Of a DNA stretch of 64,000 nt, positions 52,427-61,380 are shown piece after piece (the stretch's first letter is position 1; every line of letters starts with the position of its first letter). Both the position numbers and the translations under genes were made by a program. A model generated the notes under the pieces. That model searched no databases. It had not been told where the DNA came from and worked only from the letters and a program-made list of their open reading frames with translations. The stretch spans positions 1 through 64,000 of the forward strand of contig CAYURD010000008.1 of NCBI GenBank assembly GCA_964446865.1, given 5' to 3'. The DNA comes from Glaciecola sp964446865. GTDB taxonomy: Bacteria > Pseudomonadota > Gammaproteobacteria > Enterobacterales > Alteromonadaceae.

Positions 52427-53461
52427 ATGAAGACAATACCCACTGAGTCCTTAGTTGATGAAATTGAAATTGACCTTTCCGGCGGCATACCAAGCGAGGT
52501 ACTCGAGTCAACTACTCCTCTCATTCTAAGGGGTGCATTATCGACATGGCCTTTAGTGGAGGTAGGTAAGCAAAGTCCATCTAGCACAGTAAAATACTTA
52601 AAAAGCCATTATAACGGACAGTCTGCAGGTGCCTATTTTGCCAAGCCTGAAGTGGGCGGTCGCTTTTTTTATAACGAAGACTTAAGTGCGCTAAATTTTG
52701 AAATCAAAAGTGTCCAACTTGATGCATTCTTAGATACCATTTTAAGCCACATAAATGACACTAATCCACCCGGTTTATATATTGCGTCGAACAGAATCGA
52801 CCAGCACTTTCCATCTCTAGGTGACGAAAATCAATTACCATTAAAGCATAATAGGGTGCTACATGATGCGCCCTTTCATAGCATCTGGATTGGTAATAAA
52901 ACACTAGTTTCATGTCACTTTGATGCATTTTCTAATATAGCTTGCTGCGCGGTAGGTCAACGGGAATTTACGCTATTCCCACCTGATCAAATTGATAACT
53001 TATACCCTGGGCCACTGACGCCAACACCGGGCGGCCAAATCGTCAGTATGGTTGACTTTAAGCAGCCCGACCTTAGCCTGCATCCCAACTTTGAATTGGC
53101 TTTACAAAAAGCCCAGGTAGCTCGATTAGAAGCCGGTGACGCTATTGTTATCCCAACAATGTGGTGGCATCAGGTAGAAGCCTTGAGTAAGTTTAATGTG
53201 CTAGTAAATTACTGGTGGACTTATAACCCCAAATTTATGGGCCAAGGAATGGAAGTACTACTGCATGCCCTGCTAAGTTTGCGAGACCAATCTGAGCAGG
53301 AAAAAGTAGCTTGGCAGCATATTTTTAACTACTATATTTTTTCTGACAAAGATAAAGCCAAAGCGCACATACCGGCCCCTGCACTAGGCCTATTAGATGA
53401 ACCAAGCGACATGAAGGCGCGACAACTCAAAGCAATGATTTTACGCAAACTTAACAGATAA
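52427..53461 (+). CDS. Cupin-like (cupin_8/JmjC-type) protein
   Basis: A 344-residue protein of the cupin_8/FIH-type fold. TTPLILRGALSTWPLVEV begins the domain; the Fe(II) ligand motif HxD is in VSCHFDAFSNIACCAVGQ, and the second His is in MWWHQVEAL. It keeps the facial triad needed for 2-oxoglutarate/Fe(II)-dependent oxygenase chemistry, such as protein or small-molecule hydroxylation. Encoded between SapC and the halogenase-like gene with short gaps (35 and 10 bases), so it is part of their operon. Confidence 0.85.
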   Translation: MKTIPTESLVDEIEIDLSGGIPSEVLESTTPLILRGALSTWPLVEVGKQSPSSTVKYLKSHYNGQSAGAYFAKPEVGGRFFYNEDLSALNFEIKSVQLDAFLDTILSHINDTNPPGLYIASNRIDQHFPSLGDENQLPLKHNRVLHDAPFHSIWIGNKTLVSCHFDAFSNIACCAVGQREFTLFPPDQIDNLYPGPLTPTPGGQIVSMVDFKQPDLSLHPNFELALQKAQVARLEAGDAIVIPTMWWHQVEALSKFNVLVNYWWTYNPKFMGQGMEVLLHALLSLRDQSEQEKVAWQHIFNYYIFSDKDKAKAHIPAPALGLLDEPSDMKARQLKAMILRKLNR

Positions 53462-53471
53462 GAAGTAGCGA

Positions 53472-54956
53472 GTGAATATACCAAATAAACAAAGAGTCGT
53501 TATCGTGGGTGGTGGAACTGCCGGCTGGATGACTGCCGCGGCTATGTCAAAACAATTAGCCAAAGTATGTGACATTACACTTATCGAGTCTGAAGAGATT
53601 GGTAGCGTTGGCGTGGGTGAGGCTACTATTCCAACAATGCACGTTTTTAATAGCTTGATAGGACTGGATGAGCAGGAGTTTATGCGAGAGACATCTGCTA
53701 CGTTTAAGTTAGGAATTTCATTTGAAAACTGGAAAGACATTGGTGACGAGTACTTCCATTCATTTGGTAGTATCGGACAAGAAAGTTTTTACGCTGATTT
53801 CCACCACTTTTGGTTACGAAGTCAGAGTGAGGGTATTGATTCGGACATTGGCGAATATTGCGTCGAACTGCAAGCTGCTAAAGCGAATAAGTTTTATAAA
53901 GGAAACCCAAACCAATCAAATATTAATTACGCCTTTCATTTGGACTCCTCTGCCTACGCACAATATTTACGTAAACTAAGCGAAGCAAATGGTATCAATC
54001 GTATAGAGGGAAAAATTGTCAAGGTACTTCAGTGCCCACAAGAAGGAACCATTCAAGCAATAACGCTAGCATCGGGAGAGCAAATAACGGGCGATATTTT
54101 TATTGATTGCAGTGGATTTAGAGGTTTATTGATAGAAGAGACCCTACACAGTGGCTTTGAGGATTGGTCTCATCATTTATTGTGCAATAGTGCATATGTC
54201 ATGCAAACTGCATCCACCGACAAACTTGTACCCTACACTCGTTCTATCGCCCATTGCGCTGGCTGGCGCTGGCAAATACCCTTACAACACCGCGTCGGGA
54301 ACGGTTTAGTCTATTGCGATAAATACCTTAATGATGACCAAGCTCGTCAATTATTAATCGACAGTGTTCAAGGCGAAGGCGTGACAGAGCCGCGTTTAAT
54401 AAAGTTTAAAACAGGTAGACGAAGAAAAGCGTGGATTAAAAACTGCATTGCGATTGGCTTATCTAGTGGATTTGTCGAACCATTAGAATCCACCAGTATC
54501 CACCTTATATCTAGTGGCATTATTCGTCTTATCCGCGCTTTTCCATTTGGTAAAATTACGCCTTCAGCAGTCGATGAATATAATGAACAAACCCAAGTAG
54601 AGTTAGAGAAAATTCGTGATTTTATTATTTTACATTATCACCTTACTAATCGAGAGGATTCACCATTTTGGCGTTATTGCAAGAATATGGAGATCCCAGA
54701 TACCCTTGCTCACCGTATCGATTTGTTTGCCGAAAGTGCTCAGGCAATGCAAGCTAGTGGAGAACTGTTTAGGGTGGATTCTTGGGTACAAGTCATGTTG
54801 GGACAAGGTATTATACCTCAGCACTATCACCCGATAGTGCATGCTATGAGTTCACAAGAGTTGCTTCAGTTTCTAACCCGTTTTAGACAATCTGTGAAAC
54901 AGACCGTTGAGGGATTTCCAGATCATAAACATTTTGTAGAGCGCTATTGCCAATAA
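53472..54956 (+). CDS. Flavin-dependent tryptophan-halogenase homologue
   Basis: A 494-residue flavoprotein starting at GTG. It has the FAD motif VIVGGGTAGWMTAA, the halogenase Lys79 in FKLGISFENW (same number as the catalytic Lys of PrnA), the WRWQIP (WxWxIP) motif, and SSGFVEPLESTS with Glu336/Glu339 near the expected halogenation acid. These keep the residues for FADH2/O2/halide chemistry. Tryptophan is unlikely to be the natural substrate given the context of a sugar-importing receptor, SapC and a cupin-like oxygenase. A separate flavin reductase was not found in the window. Confidence 0.85.
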   Translation: MNIPNKQRVVIVGGGTAGWMTAAAMSKQLAKVCDITLIESEEIGSVGVGEATIPTMHVFNSLIGLDEQEFMRETSATFKLGISFENWKDIGDEYFHSFGSIGQESFYADFHHFWLRSQSEGIDSDIGEYCVELQAAKANKFYKGNPNQSNINYAFHLDSSAYAQYLRKLSEANGINRIEGKIVKVLQCPQEGTIQAITLASGEQITGDIFIDCSGFRGLLIEETLHSGFEDWSHHLLCNSAYVMQTASTDKLVPYTRSIAHCAGWRWQIPLQHRVGNGLVYCDKYLNDDQARQLLIDSVQGEGVTEPRLIKFKTGRRRKAWIKNCIAIGLSSGFVEPLESTSIHLISSGIIRLIRAFPFGKITPSAVDEYNEQTQVELEKIRDFIILHYHLTNREDSPFWRYCKNMEIPDTLAHRIDLFAESAQAMQASGELFRVDSWVQVMLGQGIIPQHYHPIVHAMSSQELLQFLTRFRQSVKQTVEGFPDHKHFVERYCQ

Positions 54957-54975
54957 GCGCATTATCACAGCTACG

Positions 54976-55003
54976 ATTTACGTTATTATTATGGCGTAAA
55001 AAT
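54976..55003. terminator. Weak bidirectional terminator between convergent genes
   Basis: ATTTACG (54976-54982) pairs with CGTAAA (54995-55000) between the halogenase stop and the end of the minus-strand lactonase; A-rich and T-rich flanks fit use by both strands. The stem is only six or seven base pairs. Confidence 0.4.
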
Positions 55004-55004
55004 C

Positions 55005-56108
55005 TCAATACGGTAATCCTGGGATGTTAAGTTCTACCGAATGAATTGAATACACTCGGCTCGCATGATCACCACTAGCTTGCTCCACTGTTATAAAAAG
55101 CGTTTTATTTTCGGGGCCGCCAAACGCGACATTACTGGCTTGAAACTGATTGGTTTTAACCTTTATCGAACCCAAACGTTCACCATCGGGAGCATATACA
55201 TCGACCTTGCCTAGTTGAGTCACATACAAGTTGCCAGCACAATCCACAACCATGCCATCTGCGGTGGTATCGGTTAGGCCAAATTCACGTTTGTTGCTGA
55301 CCGAGCCATCCGCATTAACAGTGTAGGCAAACAACTTTCCGGTACGATCCCACCTTCCTTTATTGGCAGGGGCACCATCAATGTGTGTTACGTAAAGCGT
55401 TTTTTCATCTGGCGATAATGAAATTCCGTTAGGTTGAATAAGTGTTGAATCTATAATAGTGGCAGTACCATTAGGTTTGAGCCATGTCACAAACAAGGAG
55501 TTGAGTGGCGGGTTACCCCCGTTTGCGCCATCTTGTTGCCAATTAGGGTCTGAAAAATAGATATGACCATCTGAGCGTATAGTAATATCATTTGGTGAGT
55601 TAAAACGAGTGCCATCCTGATACAGGTGCGCATAGCTGCTCCTGACTTTGGAGTCCAAAGCAAATCTCGCAATTTCTCTTTTATCATGTGCTGCACCAAA
55701 AAGGCTCTTACCGTCTGGCGAAAGCGCTAAACCGTTTGTACCGCTATTCGGATACCAGACTTGTGTTTCTTTTGACTCAGGATCGAATTTAATGATATTT
55801 GCACTTCGCGAGTCTTGCCATCCAATCCCTTCGGCATCTTTATTTCTATACATTTCTGAAAAATACAACACTTGTTGTGATTCAACCCAGACTATACCTT
55901 CGGCACCTTTAAACCCCTCTTTGAGAAGTTTAACCTCAAGATTAGATAACTTAGGTCTAGTTTCTTTGACTGTGTTTGGGCATATTTCAGATGCCATACT
56001 AGGATGAGTTTGCGACCCTGCCGATACTTCAGATGTATCACTACATGCCAGTATCGCAAGCGTTGAAAGGGACAAAATACTTAGTTTTATAGGAGCTGAA
56101 ATCATCAC
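55005..56108 (-). CDS. SMP-30/gluconolactonase-family lipoprotein
   Basis: A 367-residue protein whose signal ends in LAILAC (Cys22), so it is a lipoprotein. SMP-30 propeller features are GAEGIVWVESQQVLYFSEM (metal Glu), SGTNGLALSPDGKSL, FNSPNDITIRSDGHIYFSDP (Asn), and TTADGMVVDCAGNLYVT (Asp). It would hydrolyse a sugar lactone in the periplasm. It is the last gene of the minus-strand operon that begins with the GntR gene at 61008, where the cytoplasmic enzymes degrade the sugar acid. Confidence 0.87.
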   Translation of the reverse strand: MMISAPIKLSILSLSTLAILACSDTSEVSAGSQTHPSMASEICPNTVKETRPKLSNLEVKLLKEGFKGAEGIVWVESQQVLYFSEMYRNKDAEGIGWQDSRSANIIKFDPESKETQVWYPNSGTNGLALSPDGKSLFGAAHDKREIARFALDSKVRSSYAHLYQDGTRFNSPNDITIRSDGHIYFSDPNWQQDGANGGNPPLNSLFVTWLKPNGTATIIDSTLIQPNGISLSPDEKTLYVTHIDGAPANKGRWDRTGKLFAYTVNADGSVSNKREFGLTDTTADGMVVDCAGNLYVTQLGKVDVYAPDGERLGSIKVKTNQFQASNVAFGGPENKTLFITVEQASGDHASRVYSIHSVELNIPGLPY

Positions 56109-56137
56109 CTTACCTTAATAATATCAATTATTTATGA

Positions 56138-56782
56138 TCAATCTGGAATTGCTGCCAGATAAGATTTTACGCGATTTGCTATCGTACTTTCATCTGTCTT
56201 TGAACGGATCACACTTGCGATATCACTTCCTATACCGACAGCTGGTGCGCCAGCGTCAAACCATGAGCGAATATTGTGTAAATCTATGCCTCCCACGGGT
56301 ACAATCGAAGTATTGTCAAATGGGCCCTGAATACTTTTATAATATCCTAGCCCTAAATCACCAGCAGGGAAAAGCTTAATAATATCAGCCTCCCACTCTA
56401 TCGCTTTTGCAATTTCTGATGGCGTGTAGGCCCCCATTAGCACCGGAATGTCGTTGTCGTGAGCAACTTCCACAATCGATTTATTAATATTTGGCGTCAC
56501 CAAAAACTGCGCCCCTGCCCTGATGGCTTTTTTAGCTTGTGAATCTTCTAATATAGTGCCTGCACCTATCAGAATGTGAGGATGAGCTTTTCTTGCTGCT
56601 GCTATTTCTTCACAAAATCCTGGTGTATTAGAGGTGATCTCCAAAGCCTTTATTCCAGCGTTAATAACACAGCTAATAAGTGGACTCACCTCACTTTGTG
56701 ACTTAAGCCGAACAATTACCAAGACTTTTGCGTTAAAAATTGCTTGCTTAATGTTAGTGCGAGCACTTTTAGAGACACTCAT
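56138..56782 (-). CDS. eda: 2-dehydro-3-deoxy-phosphogluconate/galactonate aldolase
   Basis: A 214-residue class I aldolase. ATG 56782 is chosen because AGGGTGA precedes it; a GTG at 56794 lies closer to the kinase stop. The Schiff-base Lys136 is in IIKLFPAGDLG, the Glu of ALEITSNTPGF is the general base and HILIGAGTI and FLVTPNI are family motifs. It splits KDPG or KDPGal into pyruvate and glyceraldehyde 3-phosphate. It follows kdgK closely. Confidence 0.9.
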   Translation of the reverse strand: MSVSKSARTNIKQAIFNAKVLVIVRLKSQSEVSPLISCVINAGIKALEITSNTPGFCEEIAAARKAHPHILIGAGTILEDSQAKKAIRAGAQFLVTPNINKSIVEVAHDNDIPVLMGAYTPSEIAKAIEWEADIIKLFPAGDLGLGYYKSIQGPFDNTSIVPVGGIDLHNIRSWFDAGAPAVGIGSDIASVIRSKTDESTIANRVKSYLAAIPD

Positions 56783-56798
56783 TATTGATTTCACCCTG

Positions 56799-57794
56799 TT
56801 ATCTTAATACATGGCCAGACGTTTCACCGTTTGCCACAGCTTGTATTTGTTTTGCGTTACTAACATGCTGATCGCCCAACAAAGTATGCTTAAGGGCAAA
56901 GGCCGCGCTAGCAAAATTTATAGAGTCTTGGTCACTTTTTGAGTGTAAAAGTGCGTGTAATAAGCCTGCAGCGAAAGCATCTCCGGTGCCAAACCTATCA
57001 ATAATATCTACCTCATAAGCATTTGAAGATACCACTTTATCTTTCTTTAAGAATAAACCTGAAAGTGTATTTTTAGTTGATGAAGTGTGGACCCTGTTGG
57101 TAAACGCTACCATTGGCAACGAAAAGGTTTCTTTTAAATAGCTAGCAGCACGCTCAGTGGCTTGGTTCTTATAGTGAACATCAAAAACGTCGGCAACGAC
57201 ACCTGCATTGCCTAATGCGAGATCAGTATTGTCAAGAATATCACTAAATACTGTTCTGGCTTGACTAACGTCATTCCAGAGTGTTCTCCTGTAATTCAAG
57301 TCAAAGCTCACTTTTACGCCCATTGATTGAGCAGTTTGAGCTGCTTTAAGCGTCTCTTTGGCACATTGAGTCGAAAGCGCCGGGGTAATTCCCGACAAAT
57401 GTAACCACTGCTGTCCTTTTAAAATCATTTCCCAATCAAACTCATCCTCACCGATTTCACTGATCGCAGAATACTTGCGATCATAAACCACTCTAGACGG
57501 ACGGATAGAAGCACCTAATTCAATAAAGTAAGTGCCCAAACGATGACCACCGCGCTTAATATATTGTGTGCAAATCTCATATCTATGCAGTGAGGAAACA
57601 GCTGCATCACCCACTGGATTTGCGGGGAATTTACTCACAAACTGAGTTGCGTGCCCTAATGTAGCAAGAGAGCTCGCCACATTGGCCTCAGCACCAGCAT
57701 AGTTCGAGTCTAGTGTAGAAGCACTGCCAATCGTCTGAAAGCGTTGTGACGGAGTTAACCTTAGCATCACTTCGCCAAACAAAGTGACGCTCAC
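56799..57794 (-). CDS. kdgK: 2-dehydro-3-deoxygluconokinase (PfkB family)
   Basis: A 331-residue sugar kinase starting at a GTG that overlaps the MFS stop (GTGA), so it is translationally coupled. GEVMLRLTP and YAGAEANVASSLATLG bind the sugar, and DRFGTGDAFAAGLL holds the catalytic Asp272 and anion hole. It phosphorylates 2-keto-3-deoxy-gluconate or -galactonate for Eda. The stereochemistry cannot be told from sequence. Confidence 0.88.
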   Translation of the reverse strand: MSVTLFGEVMLRLTPSQRFQTIGSASTLDSNYAGAEANVASSLATLGHATQFVSKFPANPVGDAAVSSLHRYEICTQYIKRGGHRLGTYFIELGASIRPSRVVYDRKYSAISEIGEDEFDWEMILKGQQWLHLSGITPALSTQCAKETLKAAQTAQSMGVKVSFDLNYRRTLWNDVSQARTVFSDILDNTDLALGNAGVVADVFDVHYKNQATERAASYLKETFSLPMVAFTNRVHTSSTKNTLSGLFLKKDKVVSSNAYEVDIIDRFGTGDAFAAGLLHALLHSKSDQDSINFASAAFALKHTLLGDQHVSNAKQIQAVANGETSGHVLR

Positions 57795-59164
57795 CTTGCA
57801 GGCTCTTCTTGGCCGTCGTCAAGCGTGACTCGTTCAATCTTACCAACCAAAAACAAATAAGAACAAAAACCGATAAGTGCTAACGAACCCACAAACATTA
57901 GCGCTGGCTTGAAATCACCTTCAGTCACTAAAAATCCGATAATAATGGGCACGGTAACACCAGCTAAACTACCAATTGCATTCATGCATCCTCCCACCAA
58001 ACCAATGAGTTTTTTGGGCGCCAAGTGAGAAACGAATATCCACGCGATGGAAGCCAGCCCGTTACCAAAAAATGCAAGAGATAAAAACAAGATGATTAAG
58101 GCAGTATTGTCAGTATAGTTGGCGCCAATGATGAACATCGAAAACAACATACCGGTGATGATAGGAGCTTTTCTAGATACTTCTTTAGATACGCCTCTAC
58201 GAATTAGGAAATCAGAAATGAAACCCGCTATCAGTACTCCAAAGAATGCAGCAATAAACGGGATTGAAGCTAAAAACCCTGATTTAATGAAGTCTAAGCC
58301 ACGATATTCCACCAAATAGGTCGGGAACCAAGTTAAAAAGAAAATAATCGTCCCCCCCATACAATACTGACCAATATAAATACCCCATAACTTGCGACTA
58401 GAGAAGACCACTTTCAAATTCGCCCAAGTCAATTTAGGTTGTTGAACAGGCTCTGCTTCTGCAGCTATTTTTACTGCCTTTTGAATCTCTTTAGAGCCTG
58501 CTTCATCACTTGTAATGTGAGCATATTCGGCTTCATTAACACCTGCATGTTCATCGGGTTCTCGATAAAAAATGTACCAAATAGCCGCCCATATAAAACC
58601 CACCAAACCCGAAACAATAAATAATCCTCTCCAACCAAATGCATCTTGGATCACAACCAAAAGAGGTAGCATAAATGCCAACCCAATAAATTGTCCGGAA
58701 GTATATATTGCAATAGCAGACGCACGCTCGCTCTCAGGAAACCAGTTCGTTACAATTTTATTGTTACAAGGATAAGAAGGCGCTTCAAACACGCCGATGG
58801 CCATTCTGCAACCTATCAGTGCCATGAAGGAACTCACTAAGCCCTGTGCTAGGGTTGCCGTAGACCAAAGCACTAAAATAATTGGATAGAGTACTCGCGC
58901 CCGCACAAAGTCGACGACCACTCCGCCAGGGATTTGCATCACAGAGTATGTCCACCCAAAAGCAGAAAAAATTAAGCCCATTTGAATCGACGTAAGTGAT
59001 AACTCGTCAGTTAACGCAGCTGCTGCAACAGAGATATTGGTGCGATCCATATAGTTAATAACAACGCTAATAAACACTAGCCCCAATATTTGAAAGCGTT
59101 TCTTAGATGCTTTTTGGACGTTTGTAGCAGTCCCCGTCGATTCGTTGCTGCTTGCTTGAGACAT
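57791..59164 (-). CDS. MFS transporter, ACS family (hexuronate/galactonate type)
   Basis: A 457-residue permease with 12 hydrophobic segments in two halves. NYMDRTNISVAAAALTDELSL is the anion:cation symporter signature, and R-R/RxxG-like loops (DFVRARVLYP) lie between helices 2 and 3; a hydrophilic stretch between the halves (about 218-245) separates the two bundles. It takes up a hexuronate or aldonate with protons. It is between the dehydratase and kdgK genes. Confidence 0.88.
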   Translation of the reverse strand: MSQASSNESTGTATNVQKASKKRFQILGLVFISVVINYMDRTNISVAAAALTDELSLTSIQMGLIFSAFGWTYSVMQIPGGVVVDFVRARVLYPIILVLWSTATLAQGLVSSFMALIGCRMAIGVFEAPSYPCNNKIVTNWFPESERASAIAIYTSGQFIGLAFMLPLLVVIQDAFGWRGLFIVSGLVGFIWAAIWYIFYREPDEHAGVNEAEYAHITSDEAGSKEIQKAVKIAAEAEPVQQPKLTWANLKVVFSSRKLWGIYIGQYCMGGTIIFFLTWFPTYLVEYRGLDFIKSGFLASIPFIAAFFGVLIAGFISDFLIRRGVSKEVSRKAPIITGMLFSMFIIGANYTDNTALIILFLSLAFFGNGLASIAWIFVSHLAPKKLIGLVGGCMNAIGSLAGVTVPIIIGFLVTEGDFKPALMFVGSLALIGFCSYLFLVGKIERVTLDDGQEEPAR

Positions 59165-59170
59165 TATTTA

Positions 59171-60325
59171 TCACCAGTTAGTATAGGACCCGTCGCGTTT
59201 GTATAAACGGGGGGCTTCCCAAAAATCAAATGCCAAATCTCGTATTAGGTGTTCGTTAACATCAACACCTAACCCAATTTTGTCACTTACTTCAAAACAA
59301 TTATTGATAACCTTTGGACGCTCGGTAAAGTAGTTATCGAAATCTGTCATGTCATCGCTATAGGGTGATAATTCTAGCCAAGCCATGTTGTTGATAGCCG
59401 CGCAAAAGTGGATAGAAGCGGCACTGCATATGGGACTTAAAGGATTGTGAGGCATCATATCGATATAGTGTACTTCGCACATACCAGCAATTTTCATTGC
59501 TTCGGTAAAGCCACCAGCGTTACAAATATCAATGCGAGCAAAATCCGCGATATTGTTTTCGATATAGGGTGCAAAATCCCATTTACTTGTAAATTCTTCG
59601 CCAATCGCAAAAGGCACATCACATAATTTCCTGAGTGCTTGATATGCGCCGGGCGTTTCATCTCTAATGGGCTCTTCAATGAAATCCAGTGTGCCGCGAG
59701 GCATTCGTTGCAAAAAAGAGCTAGTTTCAGGCACTGATAAACGGTGGTGATAATCTGTACCTAGTGTAATTTCTGCGCCGAGCGCTTCTCGAGCTTTACG
59801 GATCCACTTTGCGTTTAATGCGATGTTCTCTCTGGGCTCAAATACGTTTTTTTCGTTCTGATTACCATTTAGACCGTGATTGATACGGATAGCGTTCCAA
59901 CCTTCCTCTTTTAAGCGCAACACGTCGTCAATTAATTCAGGACCCATTGCCATAGTGCTTGTCGCAAACAGAGGAATTCGCTCCCTTTGTTTGCCTCCCA
60001 GCAATTGGTATACCGGCACGTTTAAGCTTTTGGCCACTAAATCATGCAAAGCTATATCAATTGCTGCGATGGCAGCGGCGAGTACTCTACCACCTTCGAA
60101 GTACTGGCCTCGATACATTTCTTGCCACAATGCGCCAATATTTCGGGGGTCTTGCCCTACTAGGAAGTTGGCAAAATGCTCTACAGCGCCAATAACTGCC
60201 TTTTCTCTTCCTGACAGTCCTGACTCTCCCCAACCATATATGCCGGCATCCGTTTCAACTTTGATTAAACAAACGTTTCTAAAGCCTGCCCAAAAGCCAT
60301 AAGCTTTAACCGAAGATATTTTCAT
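59171..60325 (-). CDS. Enolase-superfamily sugar-acid dehydratase or cycloisomerase (galactonate dehydratase-like)
   Basis: A 384-residue enzyme. Metal ligands Asp191, Glu217 and Glu243 are in GTDYHHRL, FIEEPI and IGEEF, and His293 in MMPHNPLSPI is the general acid/base; His193 of DYHHR matches galactonate dehydratase. The Lys-x-Lys motif of the lysine type is replaced by IRINHG, as in the galactonate dehydratase branch. Product would be a 2-keto-3-deoxy acid for KdgK. It may instead be an anhydro-galactonate cycloisomerase, as in agar degraders; the two cannot be separated from the sequence. Confidence 0.82.
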   Translation of the reverse strand: MKISSVKAYGFWAGFRNVCLIKVETDAGIYGWGESGLSGREKAVIGAVEHFANFLVGQDPRNIGALWQEMYRGQYFEGGRVLAAAIAAIDIALHDLVAKSLNVPVYQLLGGKQRERIPLFATSTMAMGPELIDDVLRLKEEGWNAIRINHGLNGNQNEKNVFEPRENIALNAKWIRKAREALGAEITLGTDYHHRLSVPETSSFLQRMPRGTLDFIEEPIRDETPGAYQALRKLCDVPFAIGEEFTSKWDFAPYIENNIADFARIDICNAGGFTEAMKIAGMCEVHYIDMMPHNPLSPICSAASIHFCAAINNMAWLELSPYSDDMTDFDNYFTERPKVINNCFEVSDKIGLGVDVNEHLIRDLAFDFWEAPRLYKRDGSYTNW

Positions 60326-60339
60326 ATAAGTCTTACCTG

Positions 60340-61008
60340 TTACCTAGCATGCAATGTCCAATAGTCACCGCTATTGTCAATGTGTTTATTTAACACCTCG
60401 AGCACTTTTTCCAAATCATGCTCTTCTATGCCTTTTATAATTAACTCGTGCTCTGCTAGGCTTTGCGAAAATCGTTTAGATGAAAATGCTAAGTTGTTAT
60501 GGAATGCTTGCAGCATCAGACGATTTTTTTGCCACAACGCAAGTGCCCTTTTATTATAGTGTTGTCGATACATCAATGAATGGAATATAGCGTCTAACTC
60601 TCTATATCTGACAAAATCTGAAGGGTTCAAACTGCGCATCTCATCGAGCACCAACTTTAAGTCAATAAGCTGTTCTTGACTATGCTCATTGACAAACCAC
60701 GTAATTAAATAGGGCTCCAGTAATTGCAATATTTCGTAAACATCCCGCATTGCATGAAACTCAAACTTAGTGACTCGGGCGCCACTATTTGGTGCTATTG
60801 TGACAAAGCCTTCGCCTTGTAGTTTTTGGAGGGCCTCTCGTATTGGGTTAACACTGGTTCCATATCGCTTTGCCAAGGTAGTGGTGACTAAACGATCGCC
60901 GCTTGACCAAACACCTTTTGCTAAGTCACTGAGTATTAAATCGTAGATTGAGGGCTCTTGCTCTTGATTAGACAACTGTCCAGTTTTCTGGCTTTCTATT
61001 TCTTGCAT
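60340..61008 (-). CDS. GntR-family (FadR-type) regulator of the sugar-acid operon
   Basis: About 222 residues; the ATG at 61008 is preferred, the frame runs to a TTG at 61047. The winged helix (YDLILSDLAKGVWSSGDRL, LAKRYGTSVNPIREALQKLQ) is followed by an FCD-type helical domain with YRELDAIFHSLMY. It is first in the operon and would repress the downstream dehydratase, transporter, kdgK and eda genes until bound by the sugar acid. Confidence 0.85.
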   Translation of the reverse strand: MQEIESQKTGQLSNQEQEPSIYDLILSDLAKGVWSSGDRLVTTTLAKRYGTSVNPIREALQKLQGEGFVTIAPNSGARVTKFEFHAMRDVYEILQLLEPYLITWFVNEHSQEQLIDLKLVLDEMRSLNPSDFVRYRELDAIFHSLMYRQHYNKRALALWQKNRLMLQAFHNNLAFSSKRFSQSLAEHELIIKGIEEHDLEKVLEVLNKHIDNSGDYWTLHAR

Positions 61009-61194
61009 GTACTGCACATCCGTTTTAGTAAAGTCATTTAAACACAATAATAGTCGTATAAGCTGAAACAGTAAATAGCGCTATTCAAGGGCGATTGCCG
61101 CATTCGTCGTCGCTTAATTTTGATGGTCTCGACAAAACTTAGTTAACACCAAAAAAACAAATTTTTAATAAGAACGAAACAAATAATATACCTT

Positions 61195-61227
61195 ATTGCA
61201 CGCTATTTCAAATATATTACGTGCAAT
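61195..61227. promoter_or_regulatory. Inverted repeat in GntR/DUF5060 divergent region
   Basis: ATTGCACG (61195-61202) and CGTGCAAT (61220-61227) are perfect 8-base inverted arms separated by 17 bases. The region from 61048 to 61380 (333 bases, AT-rich, no gene) separates the GntR gene from the DUF5060 gene. The arm spacing fits two half-sites for one regulator dimer or tetramer; GntR binding is an inference. Confidence 0.5.
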
Positions 61228-61380
61228 TGTTGCAGAAGGGAGTTTAGCCACGTATATTCATAGTCGTCAGTGCGGTATAAGCATCTAAGCCTAAATCTTA
61301 GGACGTCGCTTTGTATTGCTAGCACTGAAGGTTATACTAAATATGTCGCAAGATAATTCCTTTCAAAATGGAGCTTAAGC

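Noticed and set aside
59880..60302. 140-codon plus-strand frame inside the enolase-superfamily gene
   Set aside because: Antisense shadow of a gene with complete active-site motifs; composition is unlike a real protein.
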